Shown here piece after piece: positions 43,764-53,340 of a stretch of 64,000 bases of DNA. The notes below the pieces were generated by a model, which made no database searches, had not been told where the DNA came from, and was given only the letters and a program-made list of their open reading frames with translations. Every line of letters starts with the position of its first letter. Within the stretch, counting starts at the first letter, position 1. Location of the stretch: positions 2,739,001 through 2,803,000 of the forward strand of contig NZ_CP116221.1 in the NCBI RefSeq assembly GCF_023556315.2, given 5' to 3'. The position numbers and the translations under genes were made by a program. This DNA is from Psychroserpens ponticola. GTDB lineage: Bacteria; Bacteroidota; Bacteroidia; Flavobacteriales; Flavobacteriaceae.

Positions 43764-43830
43764 ATTAGTCAACATTTAGTCAACTTATTAAATTTCTTGA
43801 CTAAAACTAGGATATATTTTTAATTTAAGC

Positions 43831-44334
43831 CTAACTGTTTTCTACAATTTTTATTTCATCATCAGTTAAACCATATAACTCATACACCATAGCATCAATT
43901 TCTTTATCTGTTTGGTTAATTTGGCTTTGTAAGCCTTGTGCTTTCTTCTTGTTTTCTTCAAAGAGGTCTAACCACTCAAACTCATCTTTTTTTGTTAATG
44001 GCTCTATCTCTTTTAAACTACCTTTTACTCGTTCCTTATTTAAATTCTTAATACCTTTATTTAACTCATTTATAAAATCTCCAAACTCTAATTCATGCCA
44101 ATTTTTCAGCTTATTAGATAGTTTAGTAAATTGAAATTTCTCGCAAATAAATTTTTGAAATTTGTGCTTTATTTCGTTAAAACCTTTTATCAAATCTATA
44201 ATTACATAACAAAAATCTATCATCAACTTTTCTTCCTCAGCACCTAAAGTTGGCAATGGTAATTTTTCAAAAGCCGTCTTAGTAAAGTTAGTATTAGACT
44301 CTCCAAAATATATATTATAAAAATAACTAATCAA
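43831..44334 (-). pseudogene. C-terminal remnant of a restriction-modification (type IIG/I-like) enzyme
   Basis: 167 codons open from a TTG with no proper start; in this frame a TAA lies two codons upstream, at the junction with the AraC fragment. The start, ISYFYNIYFGESNTNFTKTAFEKLPLP, looks like the end of a target-recognition domain. The finish, INQTDKEIDAMVYELYGLTDDEIKIVENS, is the usual C-terminus of Eco57I-like or N-6 methylase/restriction fusions, which are about 1000 aa. All catalytic parts are missing, so it is a dead fragment. It lies 100 bp from ssrA, as expected of a decayed island. Confidence 0.8.
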
Positions 44335-44983
44335 TGTTTAATTTTTCAGCATAAAAACCTGCATTTCTACTTTTACTAAAGTTGGCTTCAAGTAACGACT
44401 TGAAACATATAAATGTGTTTAATTTTTCTGAACGCTTCAAATGAAACGTTTGATATTGCTTTAATCGTTCTAACTTTGAAAAGATAATGGTATGTAAGGC
44501 ATCATAAGTTTTATCTTGATTGTAATTTTCTTTTGAATTAGAATATTCTTCATAAAATAACCTTATATATTTCTCTACATTTGAATCTTCAGGTACTTGA
44601 ATAATAGGTGAAAATAATTGTGCGTTGAATAACCTATCGATTTCATTTTTAGGCAATGTATTCAATTGTTTTTTCAAATATGCTTCAGTGAATAATATGA
44701 TAAACCCCTTTAATTCTGGTGTAAATTGAAATCCATTAATTTGACCTTTAGAAATATGGATTATAGTATTTTTTTTCACTGGATGCCAGACAAAATCCAC
44801 CAAGTGTTTACTCTCACCTGCTGTATAAAATACAATCATATTGAAAGCAACTTGATGCGCTTTTTCAGGATTATGATCTGCATCATTTTTACGTACAGCG
44901 AGACTTTCAATCGTTAATATTTCTATTCCATTATTATCTGGTTTCTTAGAATCAAATACTATATGCGGAATATCTTTAGACAT
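44327..44983 (-). pseudogene. AraC-family regulator truncated before its DNA-binding domain
   Basis: 218 codons with an intact cupin-like sensing N-terminus (HQVAFNMIVFYTAGESKHLVDF, FTPELKGFIILFTEAYL). The linker FKSLLEANFSKSRNAGFYAEKLNI follows, normally the first helices of the AraC HTH domain. The frame then stops at 44327, where about 75 further residues would be expected. The lost part is replaced by the restriction-modification remnant. The start at 44983 overlaps the stop of the Kef antiporter by one base, so it is still transcribed with that operon but cannot bind DNA in the normal way. Confidence 0.82.
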
Positions 44984-46875
44984 TACTTTTTGCTGTTTGA
45001 GTTTTCTAAAGCTTTTCTCAAGTGATCACTATCCCAATGCTTATCAAAGTCTACAATACCACGTTTAAAATCTTCATCTAAGAATTTTTCTTGTTGTTCT
45101 AGTTCACGCTTTGCTTTAAATATATAATTATCATCGCGATTAGGCTCAGAAGCTAAACGTCTTAAACTATCTTCATCATACTTTTTAAAATTTTGAATTT
45201 GTCTATTTAACGTATATTTTCTGAAGCCCATTTTACTCAATACATCTCTAGCTAAAACCAATGATGTATCTAATGATTCTCTATAGATGTTTTCATGCCC
45301 AAGATTTAATAACTCATAAGCGTCGTATCTGTTTTTTGTACGAATCATAAGCTCTACATGAGGATATTTTTCTTTTACTATTTTACTAATTGCTTTTGAA
45401 ACGCCAATTTTATTAGTCGCACAAATAATTATTTTAGCTTCTGAAATTCCTGCAGATTCTAATAAATCTAAACGAGTGGCATCACCATAATAGACTTCAA
45501 AACCCATTTTCCTAAGGAAATCGACACGATTAGAATCATGATCTAAAATGGTTGCTTCAACACCATGTGAACGTAAAAAACGACCAATCGTACTTCCAAA
45601 GTGACCAAAACCAACAAGTATTATTTTTTGAGATTTTGCGATATGATCCATTGGACGTTGTATAGATTCTTTGGTTCCAATTTTAGGAAGAACTACGCGC
45701 TCATTAAACATTCCTATAATTGGTGTTAACGACATAGATAAAGCTGTAATTACAAGCATCATATCCATTTGTTCTTGATTTAGAATATTAAGTCCGAATG
45801 CAAATGAGAGCAACACAAAAGCAAATTCACCAATTTGTGCTAAACTGAACGTAAGTAGTAACTTCTGGTCTAATTTTAATTTAAAAACATATCCAGTAAC
45901 AAACAAGACGAGTGCTTTTAAAACAATAATAGCAATCAATAATCCTCCAATCGTTAACGGACTTTTAGATATAACGATAAAGTTAATAGAAGCGCCAACT
46001 GCCATAAAAAACAATCCTAAAAGCAGGTTTTTAAATGGTTCTAAAGTACTTTCCAGTTCATGTTTAAATTCACTATTTGAGAGGACTACTCCTCCTAAAA
46101 AAGCACCTAAGGCTGGACTGATTCCTACATATTCCATCAAAAAAGAAATTCCGAATACAATTAACAAAGCAGCTGCAATTAGTAATTCTCTAACACCAGT
46201 TTTTGCTACCTTTCTAAGCATTGGCACTATTAAGTAACGTCCTGCCACAATGATTAAAACAACTGATAAAATAATAGCTAAGGTTTGAAAACCCATTGGA
46301 AGACTTTCTAATAAATTAGTATGCTCACCATGATTTTCAGTAGACGCATTAGTTTCAGAATTAGCTAACAGCGGAATAAAACCCAACATGAAAATCACAA
46401 TAATATCTTGAAACAATAAAATGGAAAATGAAGAGGCTCCAAAGGTGGTGTTCATCAAACCTTTTTCTTTAATGGTTTGCATTGCGATTGCTGTAGATGA
46501 TAATGCAACAGCCATAGAAATCACCAATGCAACTTTCCAATCAAAACCTAATGCAGCAAACAAAATGTAGGAAAGTAATATCGTTCCTCCTACTTGAATT
46601 CCTCCCATGCCAACTATGGTTTTTCGCATGTTCCAGAAGTTTTTTGGTTCAATTTCTAATCCGATTAAAAACAACATCATTACAACTCCAAATTCTGCAA
46701 AATGTAAAATATCTTCACCTTCTTCTCCTATAAAACCTAAAACATAAGGGCCAATCAAAACTCCAGCCAGCAAATAGCCAATCACAGAACTCAATCCTAA
46801 TCGCTTGGCAATAGAAACACAAATAATGGCTCCAGCTAAAAACACTATGGCTTCAAAAAGTATGCTTCCAGTCAT
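44983..46875 (-). CDS. CPA2 cation/proton antiporter with RCK domain (KefB/KefC-like)
   Basis: A 630-residue inner-membrane protein: about 12 membrane segments (residues 5-390), with the pore motif GISPALGAFLGGVVLSNSEF, then an RCK/TrkA-N domain (IILVGFGHFGSTIGRFLRS, ATILDHDSNRVDFLR, YYGDATRLDLLESAG, residues about 410-530) and a charged tail. Kef systems release K+ in exchange for protons when glutathione-like electrophile adducts bind. The flavoprotein gene 3 bp upstream is the normal Kef ancillary subunit, which supports this role. It was co-transcribed with the now broken AraC gene. Confidence 0.92.
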   Translation of the reverse strand: MTGSILFEAIVFLAGAIICVSIAKRLGLSSVIGYLLAGVLIGPYVLGFIGEEGEDILHFAEFGVVMMLFLIGLEIEPKNFWNMRKTIVGMGGIQVGGTILLSYILFAALGFDWKVALVISMAVALSSTAIAMQTIKEKGLMNTTFGASSFSILLFQDIIVIFMLGFIPLLANSETNASTENHGEHTNLLESLPMGFQTLAIILSVVLIIVAGRYLIVPMLRKVAKTGVRELLIAAALLIVFGISFLMEYVGISPALGAFLGGVVLSNSEFKHELESTLEPFKNLLLGLFFMAVGASINFIVISKSPLTIGGLLIAIIVLKALVLFVTGYVFKLKLDQKLLLTFSLAQIGEFAFVLLSFAFGLNILNQEQMDMMLVITALSMSLTPIIGMFNERVVLPKIGTKESIQRPMDHIAKSQKIILVGFGHFGSTIGRFLRSHGVEATILDHDSNRVDFLRKMGFEVYYGDATRLDLLESAGISEAKIIICATNKIGVSKAISKIVKEKYPHVELMIRTKNRYDAYELLNLGHENIYRESLDTSLVLARDVLSKMGFRKYTLNRQIQNFKKYDEDSLRRLASEPNRDDNYIFKAKRELEQQEKFLDEDFKRGIVDFDKHWDSDHLRKALENSNSKK

Positions 46876-46878
46876 AGT

Positions 46879-47475
46879 TTAAGAGGTTTCAAGTTGCGGA
46901 ATATCATTCAAAAACGATTTAGTTTCAAAATCATTAATGGTCAAACCTGTTTGCAATACATCGATTAGCTTTCCGTAGTTAATTTTATAATCATTTAATG
47001 CTTCATCATTTAGGTTGTGTGTTCCCATAACTGCGAAAGGAGGAAAGTAATCCATGCCACATAAAATTGCTGTTTGTTCAAATGGTCTTAAAAATTGTCT
47101 TATTGTAAAACTGTTATAACCTTCTGAACAATAGACTTCTTTAGAACCTCCTGTTGTTATTACATTTAAACAAGTTTTATTCTGCAAAGCTGTACCTTCT
47201 GGACCATAAGCCCAATTAAATTCTAACACCATATCAATCCACTGCTTCATTAAAGGCGGACAACTATACCAATACAATGGATGATGCCAAATGATGATAT
47301 CATGTTGATTTAGTAATTCTTTTTCAGCAGTAACATCAATATGAAAATCTGGATATTGCTCGTATAAATCGTGAATAGTCACATTTGCTTTGTCTTTAAT
47401 ATGGTTAATTAAAGTCAAGTTTACTCTAGACTTTTCAAATTTAGGATGTGAAAATAGAATTAGAATTTTTTTCAT
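46879..47475 (-). CDS. KefF/KefG-like NAD(P)H quinone oxidoreductase
   Basis: A 198-residue flavodoxin-fold protein: ILILFSHPKFEKSRVN at the FMN phosphate loop, IIWHHPLYWYSCPPLMKQWIDMVLEFNWAYG in the middle, and VITTGGSKEVY. These are the signatures of the KefF/KefG/MdaB group. In enterobacteria the subunit both activates the Kef channel and reduces electrophilic quinones. It is separated from the antiporter gene by 3 bp, so the two form a module. Confidence 0.9.
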   Translation of the reverse strand: MKKILILFSHPKFEKSRVNLTLINHIKDKANVTIHDLYEQYPDFHIDVTAEKELLNQHDIIIWHHPLYWYSCPPLMKQWIDMVLEFNWAYGPEGTALQNKTCLNVITTGGSKEVYCSEGYNSFTIRQFLRPFEQTAILCGMDYFPPFAVMGTHNLNDEALNDYKINYGKLIDVLQTGLTINDFETKSFLNDIPQLETS

Positions 47476-47505
47476 TTTATGCTAACTGTAATTTTTATCT
47501 GATGC

Positions 47506-48126
47506 TTATGAAATAAGATTAAATGAAATTTTAATGCCTTGAATTATCATACCTGTACCAATAATAGCTATAATTAATCCCATAATTTTTCCAATTACTG
47601 AAATCACATTATTACCAACGACTTTAACAATTAAATCACTTGCTCTAAAAGTTAAATAGGTTAGTAAACTCATTGATCCAAAAATAAGAATTACTAAAAT
47701 GATATGTATGGTTTCAACATTAGACACAAAATTCATTGCAGTAACAATGGTTCCTGGACCCGCTAAAATTGGAATCGCTAATGGTGAAACTGCAATATTC
47801 TCATCAACATGAACATCATTTAAGCTTTTAACATTCGATGTTTTTGATTGCAGCATATCAAAACCAATAAAAAAGATTAAAATACCTCCTGTAATTTTAA
47901 ATGCAGGAATGCTAATATTAAACAATTCAAATATATACTTACCTAAAAGCACAAAAACGGTTACAATGATGAAAGCAATAAAATTTGCTCTTTTATTAAT
48001 GTCTTTTTTAGTTTTTTCATCAGCACCTTGCGTTAATGATAAAAATACAGTCATATTTGATATAGGATTAGTGATAGCAAAAAAGGCTGTAAACACAGTA
48101 ATTGAAAATGTAATTAGGTTATCCAT
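47506..48126 (-). CDS. MarC-family integral membrane protein
   Basis: A 206-residue protein with six membrane helices. FFAITNPISNMTVFLSLTQG, FKITGGILIFFIGFDMLQS and SPLAIPILAGPGTIVTAMNF are the MarC (UPF0056) hallmarks. Despite the name, a role in antibiotic resistance is not established; the function is unknown. It lies 14 bp downstream of the TetR gene and 30 bp upstream of the kefG-like gene, within a long leftward gene run. Confidence 0.9.
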   Translation of the reverse strand: MDNLITFSITVFTAFFAITNPISNMTVFLSLTQGADEKTKKDINKRANFIAFIIVTVFVLLGKYIFELFNISIPAFKITGGILIFFIGFDMLQSKTSNVKSLNDVHVDENIAVSPLAIPILAGPGTIVTAMNFVSNVETIHIILVILIFGSMSLLTYLTFRASDLIVKVVGNNVISVIGKIMGLIIAIIGTGMIIQGIKISFNLIS

Positions 48127-48140
48127 TTATTGTTGATTTT

Positions 48141-48746
48141 TTAAGATAATACTCCATCAAAATAAGAATTAGTGTAGTTGACTGTAATTATTCCATTTAA
48201 GTTAAAGATAACTAAATGTTTAAATAGTTCTTCTTTCGAGTAGATTTCGAATAGGTTATTCTTCTTAAAAACTAGGTTATCAATTCTAAAAAAATATATT
48301 TTAACAACTAAGTTTAAATTAACGTCTTGTTTAATATTACCTTCATTTTGAGCTTGTTTCAATAAACTATAAACAATCGTGTTAGCTAATTCTTCTGTAA
48401 AATCATCATATAATCGACTCGCTTTAGGATAGTATTTTTGTAAACTATAAAGAAAAGAGGGCTCAAAATATTTTAAATATTCAAACCCTCTCTGGTAAAT
48501 TAATATGACACACAAAATAGGGTCTTTACCATTGCTATTAACCAACCTATTTATTTCTTCTCTATACTCATTTAATAAACTTTCAAGACTAGATGCAACT
48601 AAATCTTCCTTGTTATTAAAAAACGTATAAATTGTCTTTTTTGAAATCCCAAGCGTACTTGCTAAATCATCTAAAGTCACATGTTTACTTCCACATTGAG
48701 TAAACTTTGCAATAGAACACTTTAACAATTCTGCTTTAGTAATCAT
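48141..48746 (-). CDS. TetR/AcrR-family transcriptional regulator
   Basis: A 201-residue protein whose N-terminal 50 residues are a TetR helix-turn-helix (CGSKHVTLDDLASTLGISKKTIYTFFNNKEDLV). The rest is the helical ligand and dimer domain. It lies 11 bp after the efflux outer-membrane factor gene, so it is the last gene of the RND operon. Small hydrophobic ligands usually release such repressors. A second regulator heads the same operon (54483-54983), and which one is the main switch is unclear. Confidence 0.88.
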   Translation of the reverse strand: MITKAELLKCSIAKFTQCGSKHVTLDDLASTLGISKKTIYTFFNNKEDLVASSLESLLNEYREEINRLVNSNGKDPILCVILIYQRGFEYLKYFEPSFLYSLQKYYPKASRLYDDFTEELANTIVYSLLKQAQNEGNIKQDVNLNLVVKIYFFRIDNLVFKKNNLFEIYSKEELFKHLVIFNLNGIITVNYTNSYFDGVLS

Positions 48747-48757
48747 ATCAAACTATT

Positions 48758-50176
48758 TTATCTCCATCCACCACCAAGTGCTTCATATAAATCTACTATA
48801 GACACTAATTGTTGTAATTGGCTATTTATAATATTAAGTTCTGCATTTAATACACTTTCTCTTGCTGTTAATAAATCTAAATAGTTAGCATAACCACTTT
48901 TTAGGAGTTCTTCGGAATTTGCTTCAGCAGTTCTTAAAGCTTCTACTTCATTTTTTCTGAACCCGTATTTTCTAGTTTCAGCTTCATAAGAAAATAAGGC
49001 ATTAGACACCTCGCCTCCAGCAACTAATAACGTTTTCTTGAAATTTAATAAAGACCTTTCTTGATTTGCTAATGCGACTTCTTTTTGAGTTTTAAGCTTT
49101 CGCTGATTTAAAAGTGGTTGTGTTAAGCCTCCAACTAAATTAGCAAATAGAGAATTGGTATTAAACAAGTCGTCTAGTTGTAAACTTTGTAAACCTCCAG
49201 AAGCCGTTAATGTCAACGACGGATAAAAATTACTGTTAGCAACATTTGTCAATTCAAAAGATTGAATCAAACCATACTCAGCAGCCATAACATCTGGTCG
49301 ATTACTAAGTAGTGTTGCAGGAACACCAAGTTTTATTTCTTGATCTATTTTCTGAACGTCTAACGTAGTTCTTTCAAAATTTTGAGGCGATTTACCTAGT
49401 AGGATACTTAGTGTGTTTTCAGTTTTAAAAATGGCAGTTTCAATATCTACTTGTAAAGCTTTCGCACTATTATATTGTGCAATATTTTGATCTACAGCGA
49501 CCTGTGTTACTTGTCCTGCATCTTTTAGTGCTTTAATTGTCGTCACACTATTTTCTCTAGTAATGATAGTTTGTTTGGTGACTTCTAACTGCGCATCTAA
49601 AGCTAACAAATTGTAATAGGTATTTGCAATACTAGAGATCAACTGTGTTTTCACAGCCTGATGCCCAGCCACACTTTGCAAATAAGCCGCTTGAGTTGCT
49701 CTTTTATTACTTCTTATTTTTCTCCAAATATCTGCTTCCCAAGATAAATTTGCAGTAACATCGTAAGTATCTAAACCTCCACTAAATAAAGCACCGAACT
49801 GACTATTTTTTGAAAATTCTTGACGCGTATAATTAGGACCTACACTTAATGTTGGCATGAAACCTGCTTTACCTTGTTTTGCATAAGCTTCAGCAGCTAT
49901 CATTTGCTGAATTGCGATACGAACGTCCATATTATTTTGCAGACCTTCTTCTATATACTGTTGAAGATACTGATCTGAAAATAAATTTTTCCAAGATACA
50001 TCTGCGATAGAAACGCTATCTGTTGGTAAATTATCTGTTCTGTAAAGTGCTTCTGTTTCAGTTTCTAAATCTGGTCGAGCATAATCTTTTGCTACAAAAC
50101 AACTTTGAAGTGTTAATGCAACAACCAACATCAATACACCTTTGCTAAAATTTCTATGTTTTATAATTGATTTCAT
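48758..50176 (-). CDS. RND efflux outer-membrane factor (TolC/OprM/NodT-like lipoprotein)
   Basis: I start at ATG 50176 (472 aa), 4 bp after the pump stop; the longer TTG start would overlap it. The signal ends in LTLQSC, giving a lipidated Cys. Two repeats of the TolC fold are seen (helical FSISSIANTYYNLLALDAQLEVT-like stretches and QSFELTNVANSNFYPSLTLTASG), with LLSNRPDVMAAEYGL in the middle, the OprM-family hallmark. It forms the trimeric exit duct for the adjoining AcrAB-like pump. Confidence 0.92.
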   Translation of the reverse strand: MKSIIKHRNFSKGVLMLVVALTLQSCFVAKDYARPDLETETEALYRTDNLPTDSVSIADVSWKNLFSDQYLQQYIEEGLQNNMDVRIAIQQMIAAEAYAKQGKAGFMPTLSVGPNYTRQEFSKNSQFGALFSGGLDTYDVTANLSWEADIWRKIRSNKRATQAAYLQSVAGHQAVKTQLISSIANTYYNLLALDAQLEVTKQTIITRENSVTTIKALKDAGQVTQVAVDQNIAQYNSAKALQVDIETAIFKTENTLSILLGKSPQNFERTTLDVQKIDQEIKLGVPATLLSNRPDVMAAEYGLIQSFELTNVANSNFYPSLTLTASGGLQSLQLDDLFNTNSLFANLVGGLTQPLLNQRKLKTQKEVALANQERSLLNFKKTLLVAGGEVSNALFSYEAETRKYGFRKNEVEALRTAEANSEELLKSGYANYLDLLTARESVLNAELNIINSQLQQLVSIVDLYEALGGGWR

Positions 50177-50180
50177 CTTC

Positions 50181-53100
50181 TTATTTTTCAATAGTTTGTA
50201 CTGTTGGTTTACTAGAAACTTTTTCTTGTAACCACTGAAATAATATAAATAGGATTGGTATTACGAATACTCCTAAAAGCGTACCAATAAGCATTCCTCC
50301 TGCTGCACCTGTTCCAATGGAATTGTTACCTTCAGATCCTACGCCTTTTGCTAATACTAAAGGCATTAATCCTAAAATAAAGGCGAATGATGTCATTAAA
50401 ATCGGACGTAAACGTGCTTTCGCTCCATGGATTGCTGCGTCAACAATACTTTCACCATTTTTCCGTCTTTGCAATGCAAATTCTACAATAAGAATGGCAT
50501 TTTTAGCGAGTAAACCAATAAGCATTATTAAGGCAATTTGGAAATAAATGTTATTTTCTAAGCCTAAGAATTTTGTACTTATATACGCTCCAAACACACC
50601 AAATGGTAATGATAATACGACTGCAAATGGTAATAAATAACTCTCATACTGTGCACTTAATAGGAAGTATACAAACAGAATACTTAATATAAATATAAAT
50701 GTCGTTTGGTTTCCTGCATTCACCTCTTCACGAGTTAAACCAGAATATGCTACTGTATAGTTACTAGGTAATTTTGCAACTTCCTCTTCAATAACTCTAA
50801 TTGCATCACCAGTACTAAATCCGTCATTTGTTGCTCCAGTTATTGATGTTGAATTAAATAAGTTGAAACGCGTTACAGATTGTGGACCATACACACGTTT
50901 TAAATTCACAAACTGCGTGATTGGAGTCATTTCTCCTGTTTCAGTTCTTACATACATGCTATTTAGTGCATTTTCATCAGCTCTATCTTCAGGTAAAGCT
51001 TGTATATAAACTCTAAACTGTTTTCCGAATCTAGAAAAATCAGAAGCATAAACACCTCCTATATACCCTTGTAATGTTGAAAAAATACTGCTTATCGAAA
51101 CGCCTTTTTCTTTCGCTAAAGGCACATTAACTTCCATTTCATATTGCGGATAATTAGTGTTAAAAGCAGAGGTTGCATACTTAATTTCTGGGTGACTCAT
51201 TAAAGCCATTGAGAAATCCTTATTTGCCTGATCTAAATCGGTAAACTCGCCTCCAAATTTATCTAACAAGTTAATCTCAAATCCAGATGAATTACCAAAT
51301 CCTCGAATACTAGGAGGTGAAAAGAAAATAATATTAGCCTCAGGAATAGTCGCTGCGATACCAAATAATTTTCCTGTTATGGCTTGTGCAGAAACAGAAG
51401 GATCTTCACGCTCACTCCAATCTTCAAGCTTTATGATTCCAAAACCAAAGTTACTACCAGCACCACTAATTAAGCTTCGGCCTTTGATAAAGTTAACGCC
51501 AACAATACCTTCCATCCCTTCAACTTTATCGTAAAGTTTTCTTGCTACAGCATCTGTTCTATCTAAAGATGCTCCAGGTGGTAATTCGATATTAGCGAAA
51601 ATAATTCCTCGATCTTCATTAGGCACAAAACCTGTTGGTGTTGTTGTTGAAGCCCAGTAAATACCGACAATAGCAATCAATAACAAAACAACCGATACAA
51701 ATTTTCTTTTGTATAAAAACTGAAGTGATTTCCCGTAACGCTCTACAGTAGCATTAAATCCACGATTGAATACGATATAGAAACGCTTCAATGGGCTCTT
51801 TCCTTTTAGCTCTTCATCCTCTTTATGCTCTTTTAAAAGTAGAGCACATAATGCTGGACTTAAAGTCAAGGCATTTACTGCAGAAATAAGAATCGCAATA
51901 ATTAACGTGACACCAAATTGTTCATAAAATACACCAGTTGGACCAGTTACGAATGTTACAGGAATAAACACAGCAGCCATTACCAACGTAATTGAAATAA
52001 TAGCTCCAGAAATTTCATTCATGGCTGTTAATGTTGCTTTTTTAGGATTCTTTTCGCCATCATCCATTTTAGCATGAACCGCTTCCACAACAACAATAGC
52101 ATCATCTACTACAATACCAATAGCTAATACTAATGCAAATAGTGTTAAGAGGTTAATTGAATAACCAAAAACATTCAGAAAAAAGAAAGTTCCAATAATG
52201 GATACAGGCACAGCAATTGCAGGTATTAATGTAGATCTAAAATCTTGTAAGAATAGAAATACCACTAAGAATACAAGTAGAAAAGCTTCCAATAAAGTTG
52301 TAATTACTTTGTCGATAGAGGCATTTAAAAACAAACTCGTATCATAAGGTACAAAAATGTTTAATCCGTCAGGAAGTTCTTTTTCTACAGACGCTAATGT
52401 GGTTTTGATGTTTTCAATAATTTCCTGAGCATTAGAACCTTTGGTTTGAAAGATTCCCATAAATACAGCTGGATGACCTAAACTCATTGCATTAGAGGAA
52501 TAGGATTGTGCATCTAATTCAATCGTAGAAACATCTTTCAAACGTAAAAATTCTCCGTTTCCTAAGGCTTTAATAACAATGTCACTGTATTGTGCTTCGT
52601 CTTTAAAACGACCACTATAAGTTAAGGTATATGAAAAGGATTCTCCGTTATTTTCACCTAAAGATCCAGCTGCTGCTTCTAAATTTTGCTCCGCTAAAGC
52701 TGCCGAAATATCTGAAGGAATTAAATTATAAGCTGCTAATTTTTCAGGATTTAACCAGATACGCATCGCATAATCTTGTTGTGAGAATACACTAACATCT
52801 CCAACACCACTAATACGTTGCATTGCAGGAATAACGTTAATTTTTAAGTAATTCTGAATAAACGTAGCATCGTAATCTTCGCTATCAGAATACATAGATA
52901 TAAACATTAGCGCACTAGTTTCTTGCTTTTGTGTTGTTACACCAGTTTGAATCACCTCTTGAGGTAATAATGGGTTTGCTCTAGCGACACGGTTTTGCAC
53001 ATTTACAGCAGCAATATCTGCATCAATTTCTTGATCAAAATATACTGTGATTTCTGCTGTACCATTGTTTGATGCTGTAGAAGTGATGTATGTCATTCCT

Positions 53101-53318
53101 TCGACACCATTAATTTGTTCCTCAATAGGAATGATTACACTTTCTAAAACGGTCTCTGCATTTGCTCCAGTATAATTTGCTGTCACCTTAATTGTTGGTG
53201 GTGCAATATCTGGATATTCCTCTATAGGTAAGCTACTTATACTGATAACACCTAGCAAAACTATGATAATAGAGATTACTGTCGAAAGCACTGGTCTTTC
53301 AATAAATGTTTTTAACAT
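50181..53318 (-). CDS. RND multidrug efflux transporter (AcrB/HAE1 family)
   Basis: A 1045-residue inner-membrane pump at full family length, opening MLKTFIERPVLSTVISIIIVLLGV. The proton-relay segment GIVVDDAIVVVEAVHAKM (with the paired Asp), the porter-domain blocks QQDYAMRIWLNPEKLAAYNL and GGVYASDFSRFGKQFRVYIQ, and GLLAKNAILIVEFA are all intact. It pumps hydrophobic drugs or cell-derived compounds out using the proton gradient. It lies 22 bp after the adaptor gene and 4 bp before the outer-membrane factor. Substrate range is not predictable. Confidence 0.95.
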   Translation of the reverse strand: MLKTFIERPVLSTVISIIIVLLGVISISSLPIEEYPDIAPPTIKVTANYTGANAETVLESVIIPIEEQINGVEGMTYITSTASNNGTAEITVYFDQEIDADIAAVNVQNRVARANPLLPQEVIQTGVTTQKQETSALMFISMYSDSEDYDATFIQNYLKINVIPAMQRISGVGDVSVFSQQDYAMRIWLNPEKLAAYNLIPSDISAALAEQNLEAAAGSLGENNGESFSYTLTYSGRFKDEAQYSDIVIKALGNGEFLRLKDVSTIELDAQSYSSNAMSLGHPAVFMGIFQTKGSNAQEIIENIKTTLASVEKELPDGLNIFVPYDTSLFLNASIDKVITTLLEAFLLVFLVVFLFLQDFRSTLIPAIAVPVSIIGTFFFLNVFGYSINLLTLFALVLAIGIVVDDAIVVVEAVHAKMDDGEKNPKKATLTAMNEISGAIISITLVMAAVFIPVTFVTGPTGVFYEQFGVTLIIAILISAVNALTLSPALCALLLKEHKEDEELKGKSPLKRFYIVFNRGFNATVERYGKSLQFLYKRKFVSVVLLLIAIVGIYWASTTTPTGFVPNEDRGIIFANIELPPGASLDRTDAVARKLYDKVEGMEGIVGVNFIKGRSLISGAGSNFGFGIIKLEDWSEREDPSVSAQAITGKLFGIAATIPEANIIFFSPPSIRGFGNSSGFEINLLDKFGGEFTDLDQANKDFSMALMSHPEIKYATSAFNTNYPQYEMEVNVPLAKEKGVSISSIFSTLQGYIGGVYASDFSRFGKQFRVYIQALPEDRADENALNSMYVRTETGEMTPITQFVNLKRVYGPQSVTRFNLFNSTSITGATNDGFSTGDAIRVIEEEVAKLPSNYTVAYSGLTREEVNAGNQTTFIFILSILFVYFLLSAQYESYLLPFAVVLSLPFGVFGAYISTKFLGLENNIYFQIALIMLIGLLAKNAILIVEFALQRRKNGESIVDAAIHGAKARLRPILMTSFAFILGLMPLVLAKGVGSEGNNSIGTGAAGGMLIGTLLGVFVIPILFILFQWLQEKVSSKPTVQTIEK

Positions 53319-53340
53319 GATTAAAATTTTGTTAGTTTAT

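Noticed and set aside
43831-44983. A single frameshifted gene covering both fragments
   Set aside because: The two parts belong to unrelated families (AraC sensor domain and restriction-modification C-terminus); no single ancestor fits.
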